Positions 1 to 7,891 of a stretch of DNA of 64,000 bases are shown here, one piece after another. This DNA comes from Phyllobacteriaceae bacterium. GTDB lineage: Bacteria; Pseudomonadota; Alphaproteobacteria; Rhizobiales; Rhizobiaceae. Numbering within the stretch: the stretch's first letter is position 1; each line of letters opens with the position of its first letter. Location of the stretch: assembly GCA_002708825.1 (NCBI GenBank), contig PAPF01000023.1, positions 124,001 to 188,000 of the forward strand, written 5' to 3'. The notes below the pieces were generated by a model. That model was given only the letters and a program-made list of their open reading frames with translations, ran no database searches and was not told where the DNA came from. The position numbers and the translations under genes were made by a program.

Positions 1-1
1 C

Positions 2-64
2 TGGATGACACCGGACATGACATCCACCGTCGCCATGCCGCTGTCCATCTCGCCGTTGACCTGA
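2..64 (+). CDS. 3' end of an unidentified upstream reading frame (partial)
   Basis: An open frame enters from the left edge and stops at TGA 62-64, eight bases before the ATG at 73. Only about 20 residues are visible, so no family can be named. The tight spacing to the next gene would fit an operon. The frame of the next gene is also open to base 1, and the reverse strand is open here too, so this call rests only on position. Confidence 0.25.
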   Translation, partial: WMTPDMTSTVAMPLSISPLT

Positions 65-72
65 GGCCGGGC

Positions 73-879
73 ATGAAACGGCTCTATTCCATGGCCTACC
101 TGACGGCCAATGGCGCCGGCCCGGTCGAATCGGTTGAGCTTGCCGCCGCCTGCGGCTTCGACATGGTGAGTTTCCGCCTGCTCCCGGCAGGCGGCGAGCC
201 GCTGGCCGACCTGATGGGCGACGACCGGCTCCTGCGCGAGGTCACGGCCGCCATGGACGCCACTGGCGTGACGATGGCGGATGCCGAGATGATCCGCCTG
301 AAGCCCGATACCGATCTCGCCGCTTTCGATCCCTTCCTCGACAGGATTGCCGAACTCGGTGCGAAACATATACTCGTGGCCGTGGACGACACGGACGAGG
401 CCCGCGCCACCGATGCCTATGGCCGGCTTTGCGGCCGCGTCGAACCCTACGGTTTCAGCGCGGACCTGGAGTTCATGCCCTGGACCGGGGTGAAGACGCT
501 TGGCCATGCGAGGCGGATGGTCGAAGCCGCCGCCAGTCCGGCCGCCGCCGTCCTGTTCGATACGCTGCATTTCGACCGGTCCGCCTCGTCCCTCGACGAC
601 CTGGCGGACCTGCCGCCCGGCATGATGAACTATGTCCAGATATGCGACGGACCCGTGCCCTACGACCCCTCCGACGCGGGCCTGATCCATGTTGCGCGCC
701 AGGCCCGGCTGATCCCCGGCGATGGCGGCATCGATTTCGCGCCCATCGTCGCCCGCCTGCCTGAAGGCATCACGGTCAGCGTCGAGGTCCCGAACCGGCC
801 GCAGGCCGAGGCCATGGGCCTGGAGCGCTTCGTCCGCACCGCGCTGGAGAGGACGAAAGCGGTGATGGGCGACGCCTGA
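73..879 (+). CDS. sugar phosphate isomerase/epimerase-like TIM-barrel protein
   Basis: 268 aa, the usual size for the xylose-isomerase-like TIM-barrel (AP endonuclease 2) family. Metal-binding-type acidic and histidine residues appear in order: DLEF near residue 138, LFDTLHFD near 165, and SVEVPN near 240. The ATG at 73 has GAGG five bases upstream. Members act as isomerases, epimerases or dehydratases on sugars and cyclic polyols (IolE, 3-dehydroshikimate dehydratase and others). The exact substrate cannot be read from sequence. It probably belongs to an operon that starts left of the window, and it converges on the LysR gene 30 bases downstream. Confidence 0.75.
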   Translation: MKRLYSMAYLTANGAGPVESVELAAACGFDMVSFRLLPAGGEPLADLMGDDRLLREVTAAMDATGVTMADAEMIRLKPDTDLAAFDPFLDRIAELGAKHILVAVDDTDEARATDAYGRLCGRVEPYGFSADLEFMPWTGVKTLGHARRMVEAAASPAAAVLFDTLHFDRSASSLDDLADLPPGMMNYVQICDGPVPYDPSDAGLIHVARQARLIPGDGGIDFAPIVARLPEGITVSVEVPNRPQAEAMGLERFVRTALERTKAVMGDA

Positions 880-909
880 CCGGGCCGCGAAAGCGGGATC
901 CGGAGCGGT

Positions 910-1860
910 TCAAGGAAAACCGGAAGTGCCCTGGCCCATGTCCGGCAGGCGCGCGCCGGTCCACTCGCCGCGGGCGACCAGGCCGGGAACCGTGTCCTGC
1001 AAAAGGGCGCGGACAGCTTCCTGCGCGCGCGAGCCGGGGCCGGCGGCGGGTTGCACGAGATGCACGCTGCGCCACAGCCCCGGTCCGGTGATGCGGCTGA
1101 CGGCAAGCCCCCCCGCGCGCACCTCGTCGCGCACGGTGTTCAGCGGCAGGATGGAGGCGCCGAAGCCGGAAGCGACGAGCCGCTTGATATTGGCATAGGA
1201 ATCGATCTCGACGGCCACATTGGGCGCAAAACCGGTCTCGCGCAGCACGGCCTCGATCTGGATGCGCAACCCGTGTTCCGCGCTCGGCAGGACCAGCGGC
1301 ACGCCGCGCAGGCCCGAAAGGCTCATCTCGGGCAGGCACTCCAGCCCGCCGCGCCACAGCACCACGAGTTCTTCCTCCAGCAGCAGTTCGGATGCGAGGT
1401 CCCGCGTGGACGCCTTGTTGTAAAGCACGGCAAGGTCGACGCGCCCTTCCGCCAACCAGCCGGAAATGAAACCGCTCATGCCCTCCACGATGTTGAGGCG
1501 GATACCGGGATAGGCATCGCGTACTGCCTCGAGCAGCGGCAATGCGACAATGCCGCCGATCGTGCCCGGCAGGCCGATGCGCACGAGGCCGGAAGGGTCC
1601 CTGTCCAGCGTGCGGATGTCGTCCTCCGTTCGCGCCAGATCGTCGAGGATGGTCCGCGCGCGGCGCGCCAGCAGCGCACCGGCCTGCGTCGGTACCGTGC
1701 CGGAGCGGCTGCGCACCAGCAGCCGTGTGCCCAGTTGCTCCTCCATGTTCTTCACATGCAGCGAGAGCGCAGGCTGCGCGACGTTGAGGCTCTGCGCGGC
1801 CCCGGTGATGGAGCCGCGCTCCACGATTTCCAGAAAATAGCGCATGTGCCTGACATCCAT
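910..1860 (-). CDS. LysR family transcriptional regulator
   Basis: 316 aa, typical LTTR length. The N-terminal winged helix-turn-helix (residues 1-60) has the usual LysR pattern: RYFLEIVERGS, then AQSLNVAQPALS, then LGTRLLVR. A periplasmic-binding-protein-like effector domain follows (about 90-295). It is divergent from the acyl-CoA dehydrogenase/CoA-transferase pair, with 113 bp between starts, the classic layout for an LTTR controlling its neighbour and itself. The effector is unknown and would probably be a pathway acid or CoA ester. Confidence 0.9.
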   Translation of the reverse strand: MDVRHMRYFLEIVERGSITGAAQSLNVAQPALSLHVKNMEEQLGTRLLVRSRSGTVPTQAGALLARRARTILDDLARTEDDIRTLDRDPSGLVRIGLPGTIGGIVALPLLEAVRDAYPGIRLNIVEGMSGFISGWLAEGRVDLAVLYNKASTRDLASELLLEEELVVLWRGGLECLPEMSLSGLRGVPLVLPSAEHGLRIQIEAVLRETGFAPNVAVEIDSYANIKRLVASGFGASILPLNTVRDEVRAGGLAVSRITGPGLWRSVHLVQPAAGPGSRAQEAVRALLQDTVPGLVARGEWTGARLPDMGQGTSGFP

Positions 1861-1973
1861 GGAAAGGCCTGCTCTCTCTTATAAGGAATTGTTCTGGTTT
1901 CTATCCAAAACATATATTTGCGCAATGCATGGGCTTTGGCTAGTCAGGCCTGACGAAAGCCGGAGACCCGACA
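1861..1973. promoter_or_regulatory. divergent LysR / acyl-CoA dehydrogenase control region
   Basis: 113 bp, visibly more AT-rich than its surroundings. It contains the palindrome CTTATAAG at 1878-1885 and an ATA...TAT arrangement (1881-1904), in keeping with LTTR T-N11-A sites. GGAG lies nine bases before the ATG at 1974. That the LysR protein binds here is inferred from the divergent layout. Confidence 0.5.
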
Positions 1974-3134
1974 ATGAACTTCCTCGAAGACGACTACCAG
2001 GATATCCGCGAAGGCGTGCGGGCCGTCTGTGCGCAATTCCCGCCGGAATACCACCGCAAGGTGGATGCCGAGCGCGGCTATCCGGAAGCCTTCGTCGATG
2101 CCCTGACGCGCGAAGGCTGGATGGCGGCGCTGATTCCGGAAGAATATGGCGGTTCGGGCCTCGGCCTGGCGGAAGCCTCCGTCATCATGGAGGAGATCAA
2201 CCGGGCCGGCGGCAATTCCGGCGCCTGCCACGGCCAGATGTACAACATGAACACGCTGGTGCGCCACGGGTCCGAGGAGCAACGCAGGCGCATCCTGCCG
2301 AAGCTGGCGACCGGAGAACTGCGCCTGCAGTCGATGGGCGTCACCGAACCGACGACCGGCACCGACACGACCCAGCTCAAGACCACCGCCGTGAAGAAGG
2401 GCGACCGTTATGTCGTCAACGGCCAGAAGGTCTGGATCAGCCGGGTTCAGCATTCCGACTACATGATCCTGCTTGCCCGCACGACGCCGCTTTCGGAAGT
2501 GGCGAAGAAGTCCGAAGGCCTGTCCATCTTCCTGGTCGACATCAAGGACGCCATGAAGAACGGCATGGAGGTCAAGCCCATCGCCAACATGGTCAATCAC
2601 GAGACCAACGAGCTTTTCTTCGACAACCTGGAAATCCCGGAGGAGAACCTGATCGGCGAGGAGGGCAAGGGCTTCAAGTACATCCTGACCGGGCTCAACG
2701 CCGAGCGCGTGCTGATCGCCGCCGAATGCATCGGCGACGGCTACTGGTTCACCGACAAGGTGACCGCCTATGTGTCCGAGCGCGAGGTCTTCGGCCGCCC
2801 CATTGGCCGCAACCAGGGCGTCCAGTTCCCCATCGCAGAGGCTTTCATCGAGGTCGAGGCGGCCAACCTGATGCGCTGGAAGGCTTGCGCGCTCTTCGAT
2901 GCCGGGCGCCAGTGCGGGGCGGAGGCCAACATGGCCAAGTACCTCGCCGCCAAGGCAAGCTGGGAGGCAGCCAATGCATGCCTGCAGTTCCATGGCGGCT
3001 TCGGCTTTGCCACCGAATACGACGTGGAACGCAAGTTCCGCGAAACCCGCCTCTACCAGGTCGCGCCCATCTCCACCAACCTGATCCTGTCCTACGTCGC
3101 CGAGCACGTTCTCGGAATGCCGAGGTCGTTCTGA
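1974..3134 (+). CDS. acyl-CoA dehydrogenase family flavoprotein
   Basis: 386 aa, the normal ACAD length, with the three-part fold: N-terminal helices (1-120), beta domain (about 120-235, with the VTEPTTGTDT stretch) and C-terminal helices. The family oxidises acyl-CoA to enoyl-CoA using FAD and passes electrons to ETF. Near the C terminus, where canonical ACADs read IYEGT with the catalytic glutamate, this protein reads VAPIS, so the usual base is missing. It overlaps the CoA-transferase gene by one base (TGATG), so the two are co-translated and probably act on the same acid: the transferase makes the CoA ester and this enzyme desaturates or otherwise transforms it. Confidence 0.88.
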   Translation: MNFLEDDYQDIREGVRAVCAQFPPEYHRKVDAERGYPEAFVDALTREGWMAALIPEEYGGSGLGLAEASVIMEEINRAGGNSGACHGQMYNMNTLVRHGSEEQRRRILPKLATGELRLQSMGVTEPTTGTDTTQLKTTAVKKGDRYVVNGQKVWISRVQHSDYMILLARTTPLSEVAKKSEGLSIFLVDIKDAMKNGMEVKPIANMVNHETNELFFDNLEIPEENLIGEEGKGFKYILTGLNAERVLIAAECIGDGYWFTDKVTAYVSEREVFGRPIGRNQGVQFPIAEAFIEVEAANLMRWKACALFDAGRQCGAEANMAKYLAAKASWEAANACLQFHGGFGFATEYDVERKFRETRLYQVAPISTNLILSYVAEHVLGMPRSF

Positions 3135-4228
3135 TGCTGCCGCTGGAAGGCCTGGAAGTCGTTGCCATCGAACAGGCGGTGGCGGCGCCCTTCGCCTCAT
3201 CGCGGCTCGCCGATGCCGGCGCCCATGTCGTCAAGATCGAACGTCCGGAAGGCGATTTCGCCCGCGGCTACGATGACGTGGCAAACGGCCAGTCGAGCTA
3301 TTTCGTCTGGCTCAACCGGGGCAAGGAAAGCGTGACGCTCGACCTGACCTCGCAAAAGGGCAAGGCAGCGCTGGAAGCCATCATCGCCAGGGCCGATGTG
3401 GTGATCCAGAACCTCAAGCCCGGTGCGCTGGCAAAGCTGGGATTTGACCTGGCGCGACTGCGCAGGGATTACCCCCGCCTCGTCACCTGCTCGATCAGCG
3501 GCTATGGCGAGGACGGCCCGATGGCCGACCGGAAGGCTTACGACCTGCTGATCCAGGCGGAATCCGGCCTTTGCTCGATTACCGGCGGCCCGTCCGAGCC
3601 GGCGCGTGTGGGCGTTTCGGTCGTCGATATCGCCACCGGCGCGACCGCGCATGCGGCGATCCTCGAAGCGCTCATCCGCCGCTCCGTCACCGGCAAAGGC
3701 GCCGGCATCAACGTCTCCATGTTCGACGTCATGGCCGACTGGCTGGCCGTTCCGCTGCTCAACCATGAGGGCGGAAAGCCGCCGCAGCGGATCGGTCTGG
3801 CCCACCCCTCCATCTCGCCCTATGGCGTCTTCCAGCCGAAATCCGGCGCGCCGATCCTCATTTCCATCCAGAGCGACCGGGAATGGGCGATCCTGTGCCG
3901 CGACTTCATCGGCGACGAGAGCCTGGCCAGCGATCCGCGCTTCGCCACCAATGTCGCCCGCGTGGCCAACCGTTCGCAGACCGACGGCATCGTGGCCGAT
4001 GCCTTTGCCCGCTACGATGCCGAAGAGGCCATCGAGCGGCTTGCGAGGGCGAATATCGCGCTGGCCTCGGTCAACGACATGGGCGGGCTTTCCGCCCATC
4101 CGCACCTTCGCCGCATCACCGTCGACAGCCCGAACGGGCCGGTCAGCTTCCCCGCCCCCGGCGCGAGCTTTGCAGGCGAGCAGCGCAGCTACGGCCCGGT
4201 TCCCGATCTCAAGCCGCTCAGGCCCTGA
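3134..4228 (+). CDS. CaiB/BaiF family (class III) CoA-transferase
   Basis: 364 aa, close to the family norm. The start begins MLPLEGLEVVAIEQ and reaches LADAGAHVVKIE, the Rossmann-like opening typical of CaiB/BaiF proteins. Later come FVWLNRGKESVTLDL and NVSMFDVMADW, matching the conserved core. The family moves CoA between carboxylic acids as an interlocked dimer. The start is fixed by the one-base overlap with the acyl-CoA dehydrogenase stop. The much longer open frame upstream in the same phase (from 1844) is a shadow of that dehydrogenase. Acid substrate unknown. It ends before a strong hairpin at 4249-4283. Confidence 0.88.
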   Translation: MLPLEGLEVVAIEQAVAAPFASSRLADAGAHVVKIERPEGDFARGYDDVANGQSSYFVWLNRGKESVTLDLTSQKGKAALEAIIARADVVIQNLKPGALAKLGFDLARLRRDYPRLVTCSISGYGEDGPMADRKAYDLLIQAESGLCSITGGPSEPARVGVSVVDIATGATAHAAILEALIRRSVTGKGAGINVSMFDVMADWLAVPLLNHEGGKPPQRIGLAHPSISPYGVFQPKSGAPILISIQSDREWAILCRDFIGDESLASDPRFATNVARVANRSQTDGIVADAFARYDAEEAIERLARANIALASVNDMGGLSAHPHLRRITVDSPNGPVSFPAPGASFAGEQRSYGPVPDLKPLRP

Positions 4229-4248
4229 ACGGCGGCCGCATGAAGGAA

Positions 4249-4283
4249 CAGACCCGCCGGATGTCGAGCATCCGGCGGGTCTG
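4249..4283. terminator. 15-bp perfect hairpin between convergent genes
   Basis: Arms 4249-4263 and 4269-4283 are exact reverse complements (15 bp) with a five-base loop, TCGAG. It lies 20 bp after the CoA-transferase stop and 66 bp beyond the oxygenase stop on the other strand. There is no long T-run on the plus side. On the minus side it is followed by TTCCTTC. It fits a bidirectional terminator separating the two transcripts. Confidence 0.75.
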
Positions 4284-4349
4284 CTGGAACAATTCCAGCG
4301 GAAAGCGGAAATTCTCCAACACTGCCTGTCCTGTTTGGCCCGGAAGGGC

Positions 4350-5630
4350 CTATTCGGCTGCCATGGTGTCGCCGGCCTCGCCAAGCCTGCGCCAGTCCAC
4401 CTCTTTCGGATAGACGCCTTCGCGTGACGCGATGGTTGCCTGGCGCACGCGCGGCTCCTGCGTGCCGATGGCCGCGCCGCCTTCCGCCACCTTGCGCGCC
4501 GCGTCCACCATCAGGCGGCGGAACTCGACGATGGCGAGATCCGAGGCGCCGAGAATGTCTGAAGAGCGGTCGGCGATCGGCCCCTGCGTCACCCACATGG
4601 CGATATCCTGGTTCGGAATGCCCTTGATGCCGGTGAAATTGCCGAGCTTCATCGCCTGCCGGTCCTGCAGGAAGTTGTTTTCCTTCGTGCGCACCGGCTC
4701 CCAGCGGTCGTTCAGGTCGATGCCCTTGCGCGCATGGGCGAACTTGCGCCACTCCTCCGTCGAGGGCACTTCGTCCGTTCCCCAGGCGATGAAGTGGAAG
4801 GCCGTCGTCACGTCGTCGATGGGCACGATGACCGAGGCGACGTTGTACATGTTGTTCGGCGGGATCAGCGAATAATAGGGCGCCACGTACTCCGTCACGC
4901 GCAGGTAATTGTGCGTGGCGGCGTTCCTGATCGGCTTGCGGATCGCCGCGTAGTGGAAGCCGTAGCTTGTCGTCTGCGTCTGCATGCGCGGCGACTTGTC
5001 GGTCGACGGGCGGTACCACGACTTGTCATCCGCCGACGCCCGCTCCACCCGCGCCGGCACCATGTCGGAAGAGTGCAGGCTGGAGGAATGGGCACTGTCG
5101 ATCTGGCCTTCGTGGATCTGCGCCCAGTTGCAGGGAATGCGGATCTTGAGGATCGACACCGGCGTGTCTTCGGCCGGCGCGAAGGCTGGCGGATCGAACT
5201 CCGGCACGGCGTCCTGGTCGCCGAACCAGGCCCAGACGAAACCGCCCCATTCCTTCACGGGATAGGCGCGATGCCGGACCTTGTTCATCAGCGGGCTGCC
5301 TTCCGGCTCCGACGACATGGCCATGACATTGCCTTTCACGTCGAACTTCCAGCCGTGATAGAGGCAGCGCAAGCCGCATTCCTCGTTGCGGCCCAGCACC
5401 AGCGAGGCGCGGCGGTGCGGGCACAGTTCGTCCAGCAGGCCGAGGTCCCCATTGCTGTCCCGGAACGCGACATAGCGTTCGCCGAGCACCTCCACGAGCA
5501 GCGGTGTGCCATCGCGCTCCGCCACCTCCTCGATCAGGCAGACCGGCGTCCAGTGCTGGCGCATCAGTTTGCCCATCGGCTTGTCGGGCCCGACGCGCGT
5601 GAGGATGTCGTTTTCTTCCGGTGTCAGCAT
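4350..5630 (-). CDS. Rieske non-heme iron oxygenase, alpha subunit (phthalate 4,5-dioxygenase-like)
   Basis: 426 aa from the ATG at 5630, chosen because GGGAGG sits just before it; an in-frame ATG six codons upstream is less well placed. The Rieske [2Fe-2S] ligands are visible: C70-x-H72 in CPHRRASL and C89-x2-H92 in CLYHGWKF. The mononuclear iron site follows as D178-x2-H181-x4-H186, preceded by CNWAQIHEGQ. Length and layout match single-component-alpha oxygenases of the phthalate 4,5-dioxygenase (Pht3/OphA2) group. The divergent operon encodes a matching reductase, a Gfo/Idh dehydrogenase and a 4,5-dihydroxyphthalate decarboxylase-like protein, which supports cis-dihydroxylation of phthalate or a related aryl carboxylate. 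A TTAG-N4-CTAA operator lies 26 bp upstream. Confidence 0.87.
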   Translation of the reverse strand: MLTPEENDILTRVGPDKPMGKLMRQHWTPVCLIEEVAERDGTPLLVEVLGERYVAFRDSNGDLGLLDELCPHRRASLVLGRNEECGLRCLYHGWKFDVKGNVMAMSSEPEGSPLMNKVRHRAYPVKEWGGFVWAWFGDQDAVPEFDPPAFAPAEDTPVSILKIRIPCNWAQIHEGQIDSAHSSSLHSSDMVPARVERASADDKSWYRPSTDKSPRMQTQTTSYGFHYAAIRKPIRNAATHNYLRVTEYVAPYYSLIPPNNMYNVASVIVPIDDVTTAFHFIAWGTDEVPSTEEWRKFAHARKGIDLNDRWEPVRTKENNFLQDRQAMKLGNFTGIKGIPNQDIAMWVTQGPIADRSSDILGASDLAIVEFRRLMVDAARKVAEGGAAIGTQEPRVRQATIASREGVYPKEVDWRRLGEAGDTMAAE

Positions 5631-5655
5631 GGTTCCTCCCGCATGCACATTCTGG

Positions 5656-5667
5656 TTAGCTTTCTAA
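5656..5667. promoter_or_regulatory. TTAG-N4-CTAA operator, copy 1 (Rieske oxygenase promoter)
   Basis: TTAGCTTTCTAA, 26 bp upstream of the oxygenase ATG on the minus strand. The same 12-mer recurs 61 bp away at 5717-5728 and again at 13064-13075, with a variant at 12952-12963. All lie in promoters of this cluster. The likely ligand is the MarR protein encoded at 9352-9858. Confidence 0.7.
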
Positions 5668-5702
5668 GGATTTTACATCGCGGCCAGCGGATCGTCCAGC
5701 CA

Positions 5703-5731
5703 TTGACAGCCAATAGTTAGCTTTCTAAGTA
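5703..5731 (+). promoter_or_regulatory. candidate promoter of the reductase operon, overlapped by operator copy 2
   Basis: TTGACA at 5703-5708 is followed after 17 bases by TAAGTA (5726-5731), a weak -10. The second operator copy (5717-5728) covers the spacer and the -10, the position expected for repression by occlusion. The promoter call is by eye. Confidence 0.45.
5717..5728. promoter_or_regulatory. TTAG-N4-CTAA operator, copy 2 (reductase operon promoter)
   Basis: TTAGCTTTCTAA, identical to copy 1, with centres 61 bp apart (about six helical turns). It lies 29 bp before the reductase ATG, in the divergent promoter region shared with the oxygenase. Confidence 0.7.
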
Positions 5732-5757
5732 GCTGGTGGGAGGACTTGAAAGGACCA

Positions 5758-6708
5758 ATGAGCGAAAACGCCGAAGCCATCCGCATGACGGTGGAAAGCC
5801 GCCGTGTGCTCACTCCGTCCATCATGGAATTCACGCTTGTTCCGGTTAAGGACGCGGCGTTGCCGGCCTACGAGCCTGGCGCCCATGTCACCGTCCGCAC
5901 GCCATCCGGTGCCATGCGCCGCTACTCGCTTGTCGGCCCCGGCGCGGATCCGCAGGCCTATGTCATCGCGGTCAAGCGCGAGGCGGAATCGCGTGGCGGA
6001 TCGCAATCCATGCATGACGAGGCGGTCGAAGGCACGGAACTGGCGGTGGAACCGCCTGAAAACGAGTTCGCGCTCAAGGATGCCCCCAAATATCTCCTGA
6101 TCGCCGGCGGCATCGGCGTGACGCCGATCCATGCCATGGCCCGCCAACTGGACGAGCAGGGCAAGCCCTTCAGCATCATCTATTGCACCCGCTCGGCGGA
6201 GGAGACCGCCTATCTCGACGAGATGCGCGCGGCCTATGGCAGCCGCCTTCTTGTTCATCACGATGGCGGCGATCCGGCAAGGGTCTATGATTTCTGGGAT
6301 CATTTCGCCGAACCGCAAGCCATGCATATCTATTGCTGCGGGCCGAAACCGCTGATGGAGGAGATCAAGGCGATCTCCGGCCACTGGCCGGAAGGCCGCG
6401 TCAACTTCGAGGATTTCAAGCCGGTCGAGGTTGTGCGCGCCGACGACACCGCCTTCGAGGTGGAACTGGCGAAATCGGGACGCACGGTCACCGTTCCGGC
6501 CGACCGCTCCATCCTCGAAGCGCTGCGTGACGCCGGTTTCCCGACCGTCAGTTCCTGCGAGAGCGGCACGTGCGGCACCTGCAAGACGCGCCTGATAGCG
6601 GGCGAGGCCGACCATCGCGACATGGTGCTGATGGACGAGGAGAAGGACGACACGATCATGATCTGTGTCTCGCGCTCGAAGGGTGGCAGGCTTGTCCTCG
6701 ACCTCTGA
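5758..6708 (+). CDS. oxygenase reductase with C-terminal 2Fe-2S ferredoxin domain (phthalate dioxygenase reductase-like)
   Basis: 316 aa. An FAD-binding ferredoxin-reductase-type domain (1-100; YEPGAHV, RRYSLVG) is followed by an NAD-binding domain (about 105-225; GGIGVTPIHAMA, CGPKPLM). The C-terminal plant-type [2Fe-2S] domain has ligands C267-x4-C272-x2-C275 and C303. This FMN/FAD-NAD-ferredoxin order is that of phthalate dioxygenase reductase and vanillate demethylase reductase; it passes electrons from NAD(P)H to the Rieske oxygenase encoded divergently. The ATG at 5758 with AAAGGA upstream is preferred over an in-frame TTG four codons earlier. The next gene overlaps its end. Confidence 0.88.
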   Translation: MSENAEAIRMTVESRRVLTPSIMEFTLVPVKDAALPAYEPGAHVTVRTPSGAMRRYSLVGPGADPQAYVIAVKREAESRGGSQSMHDEAVEGTELAVEPPENEFALKDAPKYLLIAGGIGVTPIHAMARQLDEQGKPFSIIYCTRSAEETAYLDEMRAAYGSRLLVHHDGGDPARVYDFWDHFAEPQAMHIYCCGPKPLMEEIKAISGHWPEGRVNFEDFKPVEVVRADDTAFEVELAKSGRTVTVPADRSILEALRDAGFPTVSSCESGTCGTCKTRLIAGEADHRDMVLMDEEKDDTIMICVSRSKGGRLVLDL

Positions 6709-7891
6709 GACCGCGACCGTCGGCGTCGGCGTCATCGGGCTGGGGCGTGGTTTCGTGCTGATGCTGCCGGCCTTTCGCAACGAACCGCGACTGCGCCTTG
6801 TCGCCGCCTGCGCGCCGCGCGCGGAATCCCGCGCCGCCTTCGAGGCGGAATTTGGTGGTCGAGCCTATACCGACGTGGACGCGCTGTGCGCCGACCCCGC
6901 CGTCGATATCGTCTATGTCGCGACCCCGCACGAAATGCACTGCGATCACGTCATCGCGGCCGCGCGTGCCGGCAAGCATGTCATCGTCGACAAGCCCATG
7001 GCCATCACCATGTACGACGCCCGCGCCATGGTGGCGGCCTGCCGGGATGCCGGAGTTCACCTCATTGTCGGCCCGAGCCACAGCTTCGACGCGCCCGTCG
7101 CCACGGCCCTCGACCTCATCCGCAGTGGCCGGTTCGGCCGTGTGCGCATGATCCACGCGCTCAATTACACCGACTTTCTCTACCGCCCCCGCCGTCCGGA
7201 GGAACTGGACACGGCGAAGGGCGGCGGCGTCATCTTCTCCCAGGCGATCCACCAGATCGACATCGTCCGCCTCCTGGCCGGCGGGGTCGGCGAAACGGTC
7301 TACGCCCATACCGGCAAGTGGGACCCCCAACGCCCAACGGAAGGTGCCTACAGCGCGCTCGTCGCCTTTGCCGGCGGCGCCGTCGCATCGCTCACCTATT
7401 CCGGCTATGCCCATTTCGACAGCGACGAATGGATGGGCTGGACCGGTGAACTCGGCAATGCGAAGGACCCGGACGCCTACGGCGCCGCGCGGCGCAAGCT
7501 CGCCACCGTTGCCTCCCCCGATGAGGAAGCACGGCTGAAATCCACCCGCACCTATGGCTCCGGCGACATGCCCCCGCCCGCCGCGCACCACGAGCATTTC
7601 GGTCCCGTCATCGTGTCCTGCGACCGCGCAGACCTGCGCCTGACGCCCGATGGCGTGGAAGTCCATGGCGATACCGAACGAAGCTTCATCGCCGCGCCGG
7701 CGCTCACCCATCCGCGCAGCGAGGTAACCGATGCCATGGTCGAGACCGTGCGCGACGGCACGCCCCCCGTCCAGACAGGCGCCTGGGGGCTGGCCAGCCT
7801 CGAAATCTGTCATGCCATCCTGGAATCCGCGAAAAGCGGCCAGCCTGTCAGCCTCAAACACCAGATCGAAGCGGAGGCGTCACCACGATGA
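6692..7891 (+). CDS. Gfo/Idh/MocA family oxidoreductase (putative cis-dihydrodiol dehydrogenase, Pht4-like)
   Basis: About 399 aa. The N-terminal Rossmann motif is GVGVIGLGRG. VIVDKPMAI near residue 105 is the EKP-type motif of the family. The alpha/beta GFO_IDH_MocA_C domain follows. In phthalate 4,5-pathways the 4,5-dihydro-4,5-dihydroxyphthalate dehydrogenase (Pht4/OphB) belongs to this family, and the gene lies between the reductase and the decarboxylase-like gene as that role predicts. The start is uncertain: TTG 6692 has GAAGGG eight bases upstream, while GTG 6683 and GTG 6665 are alternatives. All overlap the reductase end. It shares an ATGA overlap with the next gene. Confidence 0.82.
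   Translation: MSSTSETATVGVGVIGLGRGFVLMLPAFRNEPRLRLVAACAPRAESRAAFEAEFGGRAYTDVDALCADPAVDIVYVATPHEMHCDHVIAAARAGKHVIVDKPMAITMYDARAMVAACRDAGVHLIVGPSHSFDAPVATALDLIRSGRFGRVRMIHALNYTDFLYRPRRPEELDTAKGGGVIFSQAIHQIDIVRLLAGGVGETVYAHTGKWDPQRPTEGAYSALVAFAGGAVASLTYSGYAHFDSDEWMGWTGELGNAKDPDAYGAARRKLATVASPDEEARLKSTRTYGSGDMPPPAAHHEHFGPVIVSCDRADLRLTPDGVEVHGDTERSFIAAPALTHPRSEVTDAMVETVRDGTPPVQTGAWGLASLEICHAILESAKSGQPVSLKHQIEAEASPR

Noticed and set aside
1-48. Start of a divergent minus-strand gene at the left edge
   Set aside because: A minus-strand ATG at 48 would leave only 24 bp to the start at 73, too little for divergent promoters, and nothing identifies the protein.
1844-3133. Upstream extension of the CoA-transferase over the acyl-CoA dehydrogenase
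   Set aside because: The sequence before 3134 is an out-of-frame reading of the dehydrogenase. The TGATG overlap and conserved N terminus fix the start.
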